From NCBI GenBank assembly GCA_016934715.1, contig JAFGSI010000017.1, positions 1 to 45,619 on the forward strand: a stretch of DNA of 45,619 nucleotides, read 5' to 3'. Each line of letters opens with the position of its first letter. Within the stretch, counting starts at the first letter, position 1. The position numbers and the translations under genes were made by a program. Shown here in pieces: positions 1 to 9,159 of this stretch. Source of the stretch: Anaerolineales bacterium. Lineage in GTDB: Bacteria; Chloroflexota; Anaerolineae; Anaerolineales; Villigracilaceae. Below the pieces are notes generated by a model that searched no databases, was not told the origin of the DNA, and worked only from the letters and a program-made list of their open reading frames with translations.

Positions 1-3000
1 ACTGGAGGTAGCCGTTGGCGTTCAACCCCAGGGAATAGCCGCTGGCCTGGTAGAAGAAGAGGTTGTTTCGCCCGCTGGCAACTCCTTCGGGGGAAACCCA
101 GGTGGAGATGGTGAAACTGCCAGAAGCCGGGAAGTCGGCGTGATAGGGAACGGTCATATAATCATCCGTTCCATCGAAGTGGACCGCCGAGCCGGATTGC
201 CCGCCTGAGGCCGGGGTGGCCCCCGAGAGGGTCCCGGTGTGATTCCGGCCGGAGCTGTCGGGAACGCTCGAGCCGCTGACGTAATCGAAACTCCAAAGGG
301 CCATCAGGTGGCTGTCCGGAAGCGCGGTGGCGGTTGCCGTGAGGGTTGGTGTCGCGGTGCTCGTCGGGGTGGGCGTCGGCGCGGAAGGATTGATCTCGAA
401 GTACGCGCGCCCATCACCGCCATTGTACAACCAGGCAATTTCCAGGGTGGTGAGTTGACGGTTGAAGACCGCGATCTCATCCAAGAGGCCGTCATAATAG
501 TAGGCTGAGCCGGTGTTGTAATTGCGTCCGACATTCAACCCGGCAATCCAGTACAGATCAGCGGAGGCGCGGGTGAAGGTCTGCTGGACGCCATTGATGT
601 ACAGTCGGGCAGTGGAATCCGAACTCTGGTAAACAACTGTCACGTAATACCAGTTGCCGGTCGCGATGATGTTGCTACTGCTCAAGTAGGTATACGATAT
701 TTCACGGTAGAGGCGGATCGCGCCGGTGGATGTCAGGGCCACCTGCCAGTCGCCGATGTTCCCGGCCGCGCTGCGGTAAGAGGTGATGATCCCGGCGCCA
801 TAGAGGTCGCCGCCAAGCGATTCAGGCCTCATCCAGAACGAGACGCTGAAGTCGCCGTCCGTGGCGCTCCCGAAGGGGGCACCGCTGTACAGGTATTCCG
901 CGTTATTGCGCTCCATGTCGGCGGCGTTGGACTGCCTGCCGGTGGCAGAAGTAACCGTGTTGTAGTCGGCCAAGTCCCGGCTGCCGTGCAAGTCGTCGCG
1001 CACGCCGCTGGTCTCGTCGAGCGACCACCAAGCCAGCAGACCAGAAAATGGAGTCAGATCGTAAACCGTAATGGCATCGATATCGGCGAAACTGCCTGTC
1101 TTATGGACGACGCGAATTGTGTGCGGGCCACCTCCAAGGTAACCACTGGTCCAGGTCTGTTGCCAATCAAGAGTGGTGCTGTATTCATTAAGCGTGTAAT
1201 AAAGCCCACCATCGATATAAATCTCTGCTGTGCCGCGATTGGTGTTGGCGGTGTAAGTCAAAGTGAAAGCATCACCGTTAATGGAGAATTCTGCTTCACT
1301 GTCCGTCTCGGATGAATAGTGCACGGTGTCACCGTAAGGACCTGGACCGGAATAAGCCGTCCAGGTGCCGGTATAGAGGATTGCCGTATTGCTGTCATCG
1401 TAAGTACCTGCAGTCAGAGGGGTAACGGGCGTGGCCGTGGGCGTGGCCGTGGCCGTCGGGAACGGCGTGTTGGTCCCCACAGACGTGGGCGTTTCTGTGG
1501 GGGTCGGAGTCTCGGTGGGCGGCTCCTGCAACGCCGGGGACTGCCAAGCGATCGGCCGGGTGTCTTGCAGCTCCGCAGGCTTGCTCAGCGACCCATTGAG
1601 GTACGGCACCAGGCTCACCGGCCCGTTCGTCACCGCCAGGATGTTGCCAACCTGGTCGTAGTCGAAGGCCTGCTCGTAGACCGTCGAGGTGGATTCCTCC
1701 CCCAGGGCGTAGACCAGCCGGTCGAGGCCGTCGTACTCGTAAGTGTGGGTCTCACCCAGGACATTGTCGATTAACTGGATGATGTTGCCGTTGTCGTCAT
1801 AGGTGTACTCGTAGTCGATCAGGGTCGTACTGCTGCTGTTGGTCGCCGTGCGGGTCTCCAGGCGCAGCGATTCGTCGTAGGTGTTGGCAATCACGATGAC
1901 GCTGTTCCCCAGGTCGGTCTGGGTGATCTGGCCGAGAGCGTTGTAGGTCAGGTCGACCAGCGTCAATCCGCTGAAGGCATCGCTGGCGAAGCTGTCGGGG
2001 CGGCCGAGGGCGTCGTAGGTGTAGGTCAGCACGTTCTCGTCCGGGTCGGTGACGGTCAGGACTCGCCCGAGCCAGTCAGTGGTGGTGGTCGTCGAGCGGG
2101 TGAGGGCATTGATCGTCTGGGAGGTGGTCACCGTGCGGCCGTAGTCGCTGTAGGTCCAGGCGGTCGATCCGCTCTGGTCGCTCATCGCAGTGCGCATGCC
2201 GATCGTGCCGGTCGTTGTTCCGTACGTGTAGCTCGCCAGGACCTGCTGGGTATCCGCGTCGTTCTTCTGGACCAGGCGGCCCAGGTCATCGTAAACAAAA
2301 CTCAGATCCTGGCCGTTGGCGTCGGTCTGTCCGACCAGGGCGCCCGTGGCATCATATTCATATAGCCAGCCAGCCTTATCGGGTTGCTCGGGAAGCCAGC
2401 CCCCCATATCGGGATCGTCCATGCTCAGCTTCTGGCCAAGCCAGTTGTATGACAGCAGGGTCTCGTTCTCGGCCGCGTCGAGCACCCGCACCAGGCGGTC
2501 GGCCGGATCGTAAAAGTAGCGCGTGGCAGCATAGGGGCTCGTCGCCTGGTATTCCTGGATCACGACCATGCGCCCGAAGCCGTCCGCTGTCTGGACGGTC
2601 AGGTTGCCGTTCGGGTCGGTGACAGTGGTCACCAGGCCGTTGTAGCTGGTCTGCGAACTGATCCCGCCTGGCGCGGTGACCTGAATGGCCCGCCCCAGGC
2701 CGTCGTAGGTGTAGAGGGTGCAGGCCAGGCCCGCCCAGGTCACCGGGTCAATGTAAGCGCCTCCGCTGCCGGACTCATAGTGCGGCAGGCTCTGGCGGGC
2801 GACCTGGCCCAGAGCGTTGAACTCGGTTTCGGTGACCAGCAGCTGATCTTGATCGGCGTCCCAGACCTGGTTCTGGAGGATCCGCCCCAGGCCGTCGTAG
2901 ATGCCCCACACCGAGCGATATGTGCTGGCGCTGGTATCCAGGATCTGCATCTCGATGAAGTACGGCGCGGCGACCTGGCCTTCGCCGTCTGGCTCGGGGT

Positions 3001-6000
3001 AGTCGTAGACGATCCCGGCCTGTCCCACCCCGGGCGGGGTGACCGACAGGACCCGTCCCAGCCCGTCGTAGGCGGTCGTGGTGACCCAGCCGTTCGGGTC
3101 GGTGACCTCATAGGGCACGCCCAGGCTGTACAGGTAGGCGGTGTACGCGATGTCGCCGAGCGCATTCTGACTCTCGACCGGGTAGGTATGCAGCGAGGAA
3201 TTATCGTAGGCGACGAGATTCTCGCGGTACGCGCCCGTCGGGTCGGTATTGACCGTGCCGAAGCTTTCGTAGGCCCGGCTGGTGGTCGGGTTTCCGTAAG
3301 CATCGTAGACCGTGGCCGAATCGACCGTCTGGGTGGTCGTCTCCCCGGTCAGGACCTGGATCAGGGTGGCGTCGCCGCGGGTCGGGGGCGCGTTGATCCC
3401 GCCGTCGTAGTGGGTGCGGATGTCGGCGTAGAGCCGGTTGTCGGGGCCGACCCGCACAACCCGTGACACCCGGTCGAAGATGTGGACCTCCGGGTTCAGG
3501 ATGTACTCGTAGTAGGTGCTGCGATAGAGGGTCGCACCGAGATAATCGTGCTGGACGACCAGGTTGCCGGTCGTCGGGTCGTTGCGGCGCACCACCCGGG
3601 TTGTCAGGACCAGGGCACCATCCTGCAGGATGTAGGTCTCCGTCTGGCTCAGGTAGCGGTAATTCCAGCCGACGAAAGGCGCCGCGCTGTTGTCGGTCAC
3701 GTAGGCGTTGACCGTCTTGCTCTGCACAACCCCCTCCAGCAGTACTTCCGTGACCAGTTCACGCCCCACATCCAGGTCCGCGACCCCGAAGGTGTGGCGG
3801 GTGCTCGAGAGCACGGCGTCGTTGTTGTGGAAGTCGAGGCGGTTCTCGCTGACGGTGGTGTAGCCGGTCAGTTCGCCCAGACCGGGATTGGTCCCGATCC
3901 CGACGTAGACCGGTGTTGCGTAGGTGTAGGTCTGGACAACGGCCGTTTCCAGGCCGCTGTCGACCTCCACCCGGCTGACACGGTAGTTGTACCAGGAATC
4001 GGCCCCGCGTCCGTCGGTTTCATAGGTGTAGCTCAGGGCTCCCCCATAGCCGTTGTCGATCCCCACCAGGCGCGGATAAACGAAGGGATCATTGCTCCCC
4101 GAGACCGCTCGATTGGACTTGTTTTCGTAGGTAAAGCGTACCACGGCCGATTCGGTGGTCGGGATCTCGATCTCCCCCTCACTGAAGCCTCCCCCGCTGA
4201 TGGCGATGCTCTCGAGCAACAGGGTCCCGTTGGCGTTGGGCGCGGCCGTCAGGCTGTAGCCCAGATCGTAGGTCCGGATGGTGATCGAGCCGCTCACCCC
4301 GCACGGCCCGTAGCAGATCTCGATCTTGTCAAGCAGCCGGGCGTCGATAAAATCGTAAACCTGAAAAGTTGTTGGCACATCCCCGACCGTACCACGGTCG
4401 GCGGTGACGAAGCGGATCTGATATCCCGGCTCGAGGTCATCTCCCGTGCCGGTCGTGTCGTATCCGGTATAAGAGATCGTATCCAGGTATGACTCGCGGT
4501 CGAAAGCCGGGACCAGCGATGCGGATTCCGGCTGTTCTTCGGAATAGACATATTCGATGTAGTTGCCGTGGGTGTCGGTGATCCGGTCCACCCGCCAGCG
4601 GCGGGCAACCATGTCCTCGGCCAGTCCGGCATAACCCGATGAAGCATACGGGCCATCGGGCGTGTAGCACAAATCGTCGTTCACCGTGCAGGCATAGCCG
4701 TACATCAATGCCGTTTGCTCGGAATCCTCGTTCCAACCCAGACGGTAGCGGGTTCCGTCCGAGGTGACCACCTCCCACCATTCGCCGGTGGCGTTGGGCG
4801 GTGGGGTGTCGTTGGCATCCAGGGCATTGCCCAGGGCGTAGTTGTGCAGCTCGACGTACAGGAATCCATTGCGCTGGACGTAGTAGCGCGCCGGGTTGTT
4901 GGCATCCCGGATCAGGGTGTACATCGCCCCGTTGAGGGTCAGGACGAAGCTGTTCTCGTACCCGTACCCGCTCGGGCCGGTCGTGATCCGCCGGACGATC
5001 TCGATGCTGTCCATATTCCAGCCCATGCCGACCCACGGCGCCTGGACGTCGCCCAGGACCCCGTCGACAGTGCCGCTCGAATAGGACAGGCCCACGCTGG
5101 GGGCCAACCCGGCCCGCCCGGGCGGGGCCCAGACCGGCACACTGTAGACCGCCGAACCGTTGAAGAGCGAGGTGTAGGGCTGGCTGAAGAGCAGCGCCCC
5201 GGCCCCGTTCTGCGGCAGGGAGCTCCCCAGTCCCGCCCCCCAGGTCGAGAAGTGTTCGGCCCGCACGGTCAGGGTATTGGCCTGGTAGTCGATCTGCTGC
5301 AGCGGGACCTTGACCCAGATCTCGTATTCCTCGTAGTAGGTCGCCACGTAGGGTTCCATCCCGGCCGGGATCTGGTCCAGGTCGGCGTAGGCGGCGTAAT
5401 CAAGGGTCAGAAAGACCGGGCGCGAGAAACCGGCCGCGACGACCTGCCCGGCCGTGACGACCTGCTCGACCAGCTGGCCCCGGTCATCGGTCGCCAGCGG
5501 GCCGGTCGTGACCAGGTCAAGGCTGACCTGCAGGGCGGGGGCGTCCTCGCCTGCGATCACCGCCGGGGAGGCCAGCAGGAGCGAATCCTGGCCCACGGAG
5601 CCGGATTCAAGGTAGACCGACACGTCCCCCAGGTCGTGCCAGCCGCCGGACGGCTGGACGGCGGCCAGGTGCGACTCTTCCCCGGCAAAGGCCAGCCCGA
5701 CGCCAAAGGAGGCCGCCGCAGTCAGCCGGGATCCCCCCCCCGCCTCGACGAGTTCGGCGGTATGGATCCAGACCTGGCCTGCGTCCATCCCGGATGCCGC
5801 GAGGCGCAGGGCGTACGTGAAGGAGGTCTCCTGCCCGGCTGCAAGGTCCGCCAGGGCGTAGACCACCTCCCCGCGCTCCGGGTCGTAGCGCACCAGGTCG
5901 CCTGCCTGGGGCAGGAAGTCAAACCCGGCCTCGAGCTGGTCGCGGAAGACCAGCCCGGTCCGGGTCTCTTCGGAATGATTGTGAATGCTGACGGTCAGGT

Positions 6001-6319
6001 CGATCCGGCCATCCGTGCCCACCAGGGCGGAGATGGGCGTCAGCGCGAAGGAGAGGGCCTCCTGTGGCGGCAGGTCCAGCGCGACCGGATCCGCCTCGGG
6101 TGAGCTGCGGGTCGGCTCGGGGACCGCCGGAGGGGTGTAGTACTGCGGGTCGAGGGTGCGCATGCTGTTCCCGCCCGCCGGGTCCGGCATGCCAGGCACG
6201 GCGGCATGTTCGGAGGGTTGGCGAACCTGCAGTGGACCGATCACCCCCAGCAATAGGACGAAAGCCAGGACGACACGCGCGATCCGCTCGACACGCCGAG
6301 TCATGGTGTTGGTGGACAT
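1..6319 (-). CDS. Secreted RHS/YD-repeat protein with LamG domains (C-terminus cut by window edge)
   Basis: One reading frame stays open from an ATG at 6319 to the left edge (2106 codons), so the C-terminus is missing. GGGGAGGGG lies 3 nt before the ATG and supports this start. Residues about 14-28 are hydrophobic after an Arg-rich start, giving a signal peptide or anchor. Residues about 75-190 look like a DUF11-type beta domain. Near 410 is the SYSSG / GMGW pattern that precedes RHS barrels in SpvB/TcB-like proteins. Many YD repeats of the form YDxLGR follow to about residue 1555. Then come a Thr/Pro-rich linker (nt 1530-1425), a jelly-roll-like domain (1420-1060), a LamG/ConA-like domain (1050-400), a second TPTPT linker and a second LamG domain. 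RHS proteins form shells for toxins or act as surface proteins. No RHS core followed by a toxin tip is visible, so a cell-surface adhesive or structural role is inferred. Confidence 0.9.
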   Translation of the reverse strand, partial: MSTNTMTRRVERIARVVLAFVLLLGVIGPLQVRQPSEHAAVPGMPDPAGGNSMRTLDPQYYTPPAVPEPTRSSPEADPVALDLPPQEALSFALTPISALVGTDGRIDLTVSIHNHSEETRTGLVFRDQLEAGFDFLPQAGDLVRYDPERGEVVYALADLAAGQETSFTYALRLAASGMDAGQVWIHTAELVEAGGGSRLTAAASFGVGLAFAGEESHLAAVQPSGGWHDLGDVSVYLESGSVGQDSLLLASPAVIAGEDAPALQVSLDLVTTGPLATDDRGQLVEQVVTAGQVVAAGFSRPVFLTLDYAAYADLDQIPAGMEPYVATYYEEYEIWVKVPLQQIDYQANTLTVRAEHFSTWGAGLGSSLPQNGAGALLFSQPYTSLFNGSAVYSVPVWAPPGRAGLAPSVGLSYSSGTVDGVLGDVQAPWVGMGWNMDSIEIVRRITTGPSGYGYENSFVLTLNGAMYTLIRDANNPARYYVQRNGFLYVELHNYALGNALDANDTPPPNATGEWWEVVTSDGTRYRLGWNEDSEQTALMYGYACTVNDDLCYTPDGPYASSGYAGLAEDMVARRWRVDRITDTHGNYIEYVYSEEQPESASLVPAFDRESYLDTISYTGYDTTGTGDDLEPGYQIRFVTADRGTVGDVPTTFQVYDFIDARLLDKIEICYGPCGVSGSITIRTYDLGYSLTAAPNANGTLLLESIAISGGGFSEGEIEIPTTESAVVRFTYENKSNRAVSGSNDPFVYPRLVGIDNGYGGALSYTYETDGRGADSWYNYRVSRVEVDSGLETAVVQTYTYATPVYVGIGTNPGLGELTGYTTVSENRLDFHNNDAVLSSTRHTFGVADLDVGRELVTEVLLEGVVQSKTVNAYVTDNSAAPFVGWNYRYLSQTETYILQDGALVLTTRVVRRNDPTTGNLVVQHDYLGATLYRSTYYEYILNPEVHIFDRVSRVVRVGPDNRLYADIRTHYDGGINAPPTRGDATLIQVLTGETTTQTVDSATVYDAYGNPTTSRAYESFGTVNTDPTGAYRENLVAYDNSSLHTYPVESQNALGDIAYTAYLYSLGVPYEVTDPNGWVTTTAYDGLGRVLSVTPPGVGQAGIVYDYPEPDGEGQVAAPYFIEMQILDTSASTYRSVWGIYDGLGRILQNQVWDADQDQLLVTETEFNALGQVARQSLPHYESGSGGAYIDPVTWAGLACTLYTYDGLGRAIQVTAPGGISSQTSYNGLVTTVTDPNGNLTVQTADGFGRMVVIQEYQATSPYAATRYFYDPADRLVRVLDAAENETLLSYNWLGQKLSMDDPDMGGWLPEQPDKAGWLYEYDATGALVGQTDANGQDLSFVYDDLGRLVQKNDADTQQVLASYTYGTTTGTIGMRTAMSDQSGSTAWTYSDYGRTVTTSQTINALTRSTTTTTDWLGRVLTVTDPDENVLTYTYDALGRPDSFASDAFSGLTLVDLTYNALGQITQTDLGNSVIVIANTYDESLRLETRTATNSSSTTLIDYEYTYDDNGNIIQLIDNVLGETHTYEYDGLDRLVYALGEESTSTVYEQAFDYDQVGNILAVTNGPVSLVPYLNGSLSKPAELQDTRPIAWQSPALQEPPTETPTPTETPTSVGTNTPFPTATATPTATPVTPLTAGTYDDSNTAILYTGTWTAYSGPGPYGDTVHYSSETDSEAEFSINGDAFTLTYTANTNRGTAEIYIDGGLYYTLNEYSTTLDWQQTWTSGYLGGGPHTIRVVHKTGSFADIDAITVYDLTPFSGLLAWWSLDETSGVRDDLHGSRDLADYNTVTSATGRQSNAADMERNNAEYLYSGAPFGSATDGDFSVSFWMRPESLGGDLYGAGIITSYRSAAGNIGDWQVALTSTGAIRLYREISYTYLSSSNIIATGNWYYVTVVYQSSDSTARLYINGVQQTFTRASADLYWIAGLNVGRNYNTGSAYYYDGLLDEIAVFNRQLTTLEIAWLYNGGDGRAYFEINPSAPTPTPTSTATPTLTATATALPDSHLMALWSFDYVSGSSVPDSSGRNHTGTLSGATPASGGQSGSAVHFDGTDDYMTVPYHADFPASGSFTISTWVSPEGVASGRNNLFFYQASGYSLGLNANGYLQ

Positions 6320-6610
6320 AAGCCCCTCCCCGATCAGGATGATGGATGGTTGTTCATTCTACCCATGGAACTTGCTGTCGATCCCACCAGTAGAGGCTTG
6401 CAGGCGAAACCCGAATACCGATCAGTCCCCAACCCAAAGAAAACCCGCGCCATTATAAGTGAATTTGCCGGAATCGGGGACGGAAGTTTTGTCTTTTGTC
6501 CTGTTTTTCTCCGCCTGTGGGGAGGTGTCCCCGATCTGCAGTGCGCACCCGTGATCGTCTCTGGGCGCTCGGGGGCTGCGTCTGCCTGGCCCTCCGGCAG
6601 GAGGCACAGG
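6320..6610. other. Intergenic region between RHS gene and methyltransferase
   Basis: This 291-nt stretch is less GC-rich than its flanks. It should hold the RHS promoter and the end of the upstream operon. I see the TATAAT noted separately, but no convincing terminator hairpin and no conserved small ORF. The short ORFs here have no recognisable motif. Confidence 0.5.
6452..6457 (-). promoter_or_regulatory. Possible -10 box for the RHS gene
   Basis: The minus strand has a perfect TATAAT about 130 nt before the RHS ATG. No good -35 hexamer is present at 17 nt spacing (TCCCCG), so this is only a candidate. Confidence 0.3.
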
Positions 6611-7453
6611 TCATTTCCTGGCGACAACGGCCATCAGGTCGCCGCTGTGTTCGTTCTCCTTGCCTTCCAGGGATGCGTGGAAACGGATTTCCTGGAAGCC
6701 GCAGGTCTCCAGCAGGGAACGATATCCTGCGGAGCGATAGGCCTGCATGCTGGAGGCGTAGGAGGTCACCTCCCCGGTTTCAGCGTCGACGATGTAGTAT
6801 CGCTCGGTAGCCGCGCAGGCCGCCTCATCCCAGAAATTCTCGGTCAGACACAGGTGGGGGCGCGCGCAGAACAGCCCACCCGGAGAACTGTACCAGGCGG
6901 GCGGGGATTGCCCGATCCGCTGGACGGCGGCGAAGCGATGCGGCTCGAGGAGCAGAAGACCTCCAGCCACAAGGGCGGCGTGGGCCTTGCGCAGGATGCG
7001 GCGCGCATCTGCTGTCTGGAAGACATTGAATTCTCCGAAGACGAACATCGCCAGCCCATACCCGGAACCATAGTCCACGCTGCGCAGGTCGCCTTCGCTG
7101 TAGCGGCAGGCCAGGCCCTCCCTGGCGGCCGCGTCCCGGGCATAGGCGATCGAAGCCGGGGAGAAGTCGATCCCGGTGCAGTCGTGGCCCCGGCGGGCCA
7201 GCCGGCTGGTGTACAGGCCCGGGCCGCAGCCCAGGTCGAGAACCCGAGCGGTGCGCCCCGCGAGCACACTGGCATGGATCCAGTCCACATGGCGGTCAAT
7301 GACCGCGAAGCGCCGGCTGGCGGCGTCGTGCTCCTGTGAGAGGTGCTCGGCCAGCATGCGGGCGCTGAAGCCGGGCTCGTTCCATGGAATTTTTTCGCCC
7401 TCAGCCCAGGGTGCGGGGCGGGGGGTGCGGGTGAGGAGGCCGGTGAGTTTCAT
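6611..7453 (-). CDS. Class I SAM-dependent methyltransferase
   Basis: This 280-residue protein has the Rossmann SAM-binding motif I, VLDLGCGPG, at residues 71-79, followed by the acidic GIDFS strand. The length and C-terminal half fit small-molecule methyltransferases of the Methyltransf_25/11 type. The substrate cannot be told from sequence. The start ATG overlaps the stop of the preceding nucleotidyltransferase gene as ATGA, so the two are translationally coupled. It is the last gene of a six-gene minus-strand series that begins with an ABC-F ATPase and contains two aminoglycoside-type nucleotidyltransferases and an acetyltransferase. A drug- or metabolite-modifying role is inferred from that context only. 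Confidence 0.85.
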   Translation of the reverse strand: MKLTGLLTRTPRPAPWAEGEKIPWNEPGFSARMLAEHLSQEHDAASRRFAVIDRHVDWIHASVLAGRTARVLDLGCGPGLYTSRLARRGHDCTGIDFSPASIAYARDAAAREGLACRYSEGDLRSVDYGSGYGLAMFVFGEFNVFQTADARRILRKAHAALVAGGLLLLEPHRFAAVQRIGQSPPAWYSSPGGLFCARPHLCLTENFWDEAACAATERYYIVDAETGEVTSYASSMQAYRSAGYRSLLETCGFQEIRFHASLEGKENEHSGDLMAVVARK

Positions 7454-8226
7454 GGTCCTGTCCTTTTCAATGTGAATTCAATGAACGCGAAGGTATCTTG
7501 CTGCCCAGCGAATGTCCGGCCGGGCTCCCAGGCTACTGCCTGGGCGGCCAGCCCGGCCCATGGCGAGCCGAGGGTCTGCACAGCCCAGGTAGCCGCCTGG
7601 GGTTTGGATGCGATCCGGCCATGTTCCAGCACGTACAGCGAGCGGCACATGGTCAGGACCGCGTAGGCCCGGTAGGCGTCGCTCTGGAAGCGCTCGGGGG
7701 AGGGAAACGGCGGCGACCACCACTCGCCCAGCGAGCCGCGCACCGCCGCCCGCAGGTCGTCGCCGCTGAGCGGGTCGATCAATGCATCGAGCGGCGGCCC
7801 GGCGAGGACGATCCCTTTCTCGCGCAGGATCCAACGCTGGAGGATCCAGTCAGGCCCGAGCGATTCCCGGGCGAAGTGCCCGTCCACGCCCAACCAGGGG
7901 ACCGCGGGATGATCAGGGGCGTGGCGGCGCAGGGCTTTTTGGGGGATGTACGCGCCTTCCAGTTTTTGTGTCCAGGATGTTCCTTCTGCGCGCAGGCGGG
8001 CGTGCATCGCCTGCAGGGCGGAGAAGACCTCGTTGGGCAGAGGCCCGCCGGTTACGACCAGGAAGTCCAGATCGCTGGTCTGGGGGGTGAAATCTCCGTA
8101 GGCCAGCGAGCCGTGCAGGTACAGGCCGACGAAGCGCGCTTCGAGGGCAGCGCGCACCCCGACCAGCAGCCGGTCGAGGACGGCATTCACATATGGATAG
8201 GGGGTCGGAAAAGCGTCGCCTACCAT
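7450..8226 (-). CDS. Aminoglycoside-adenylyltransferase-like nucleotidyltransferase (copy 1)
   Basis: The 258-residue product starts MVGDAF. The frame is open further upstream, but this ATG overlaps the end of the GNAT gene by 7 nt and matches the paralogue's start. The polymerase-beta-type nucleotidyltransferase motif is present: GS at residues 39-40 and the metal-binding DxD at D52/D54. The rest resembles the AadA/ANT(9) C-terminal DUF4111 domain. Members transfer AMP to hydroxyls of streptomycin or spectinomycin, but many chromosomal homologues have unknown substrates. A second copy with the same architecture lies at 9160-9984, two genes upstream. Resistance activity is an inference. Confidence 0.82.
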   Translation of the reverse strand: MVGDAFPTPYPYVNAVLDRLLVGVRAALEARFVGLYLHGSLAYGDFTPQTSDLDFLVVTGGPLPNEVFSALQAMHARLRAEGTSWTQKLEGAYIPQKALRRHAPDHPAVPWLGVDGHFARESLGPDWILQRWILREKGIVLAGPPLDALIDPLSGDDLRAAVRGSLGEWWSPPFPSPERFQSDAYRAYAVLTMCRSLYVLEHGRIASKPQAATWAVQTLGSPWAGLAAQAVAWEPGRTFAGQQDTFAFIEFTLKRTGP

Positions 8227-9143
8227 TCCTTGACCCAGGACACCGAGCGGTCGCACTCGGGCGAGAGCACCGACGCATACAGCGCGTCCGGCCCCGGTTC
8301 GTACCCGCCAACGTAAGCCCGCACGGCGCCCAGGCGCTGTGCCCGGCGCAGGCCCTCGCGGATGGCGGCCCGGGCCAGCCCCTTGCGCTGGTGCTCGGGG
8401 ACAGTTGCCACCGGTTCCACGGCGACCATGCGGGTGACATCGTCGAACCACAGCGTGGCAAAGGCAACAATCTCATCGCCAAATGCGGCGACCATGTCCA
8501 GGTCCCGGCGGTAGAGCGGGCAGCGCTGGATGTCGCAGTACCACTCCCAGCCCGAGTAGTCTGCCTCTGGTTCGTCGGGGTGGAAGCCGCGCCAGGAGGC
8601 CCAGGAACGGGCGGGGAGTTCGCGCTCGTCGCCCAGGGCGCGGATGGTGTAGCCCTCCGCTACCGGGACCTGCGGGATGGGCCCGTTCAGATCGCGCCGC
8701 CACTGGCTCTCGGTGGCTTCCTGCATGTGGAAGCCATGGGCACTTAAGAGCTCCTGGCGCGGGATGTCCTGCGAGTCGGCCCACAGGTGGAGTAGTTGCC
8801 GGTCGCCGCGGGCGACCGACAGGTGCTCTCTGGCGGTGGCGATCATTTCGTCCTCCAATTCCTTCGTCTTGAAGGCAGGATGGACCTGCATGAAGCAGTC
8901 GCCCATCTCCTCCGGGTTCAGCACGGCGGCGATCTGCCCGCCTGGCGTCTCCCACAGGAAGATGATCCTGGGCAAGACTTCTCCCGGATGGACATGGTTC
9001 ATCCCGAAGAAGCGCCAGTAGTCCAGGCGCTGGACGCTCCAGCTGAGCGCCCGCAGGCCGTTGGCGATCATCACCTCCCGCAGGAACTGGCGGATGCGCC
9101 AGTAGTCGTTCTCGTCGCGATAATTACGCAGGGTGGGTTTCAT
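8220..9143 (-). CDS. GNAT acetyltransferase with two tandem domains
   Basis: This 307-residue protein resembles double-GNAT enzymes. The N-terminal half (about 1-145) is a degenerate GNAT fold. The C-terminal half carries the acetyl-CoA pyrophosphate-binding motif A, seen as VPEHQRKGLARAAI around residues 250-263. GGAG lies 6 nt before the ATG. GNAT enzymes move an acetyl group from acetyl-CoA to an amine, including aminoglycosides, polyamines or protein N-termini; the substrate here is unknown. It sits between the two nucleotidyltransferase genes, 16 nt behind one and overlapping the other, so it is clearly in the same transcript. Confidence 0.85.
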   Translation of the reverse strand: MKPTLRNYRDENDYWRIRQFLREVMIANGLRALSWSVQRLDYWRFFGMNHVHPGEVLPRIIFLWETPGGQIAAVLNPEEMGDCFMQVHPAFKTKELEDEMIATAREHLSVARGDRQLLHLWADSQDIPRQELLSAHGFHMQEATESQWRRDLNGPIPQVPVAEGYTIRALGDERELPARSWASWRGFHPDEPEADYSGWEWYCDIQRCPLYRRDLDMVAAFGDEIVAFATLWFDDVTRMVAVEPVATVPEHQRKGLARAAIREGLRRAQRLGAVRAYVGGYEPGPDALYASVLSPECDRSVSWVKEW

Positions 9144-9159
9144 AATTTTCTCCGGTGTC

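Noticed and set aside
1425..1530. Short repeated units that could look like a small tandem-repeat or CRISPR-like array
   Set aside because: They encode Thr/Pro repeats of a protein stalk in the RHS gene; there are no unique spacers or palindromic repeats.
4715..6103. Plus-strand open frame of about 460 codons opposite the RHS gene
   Set aside because: It is antisense to a continuous YD-repeat coding frame, has no recognisable domain, and arises from the high GC content.
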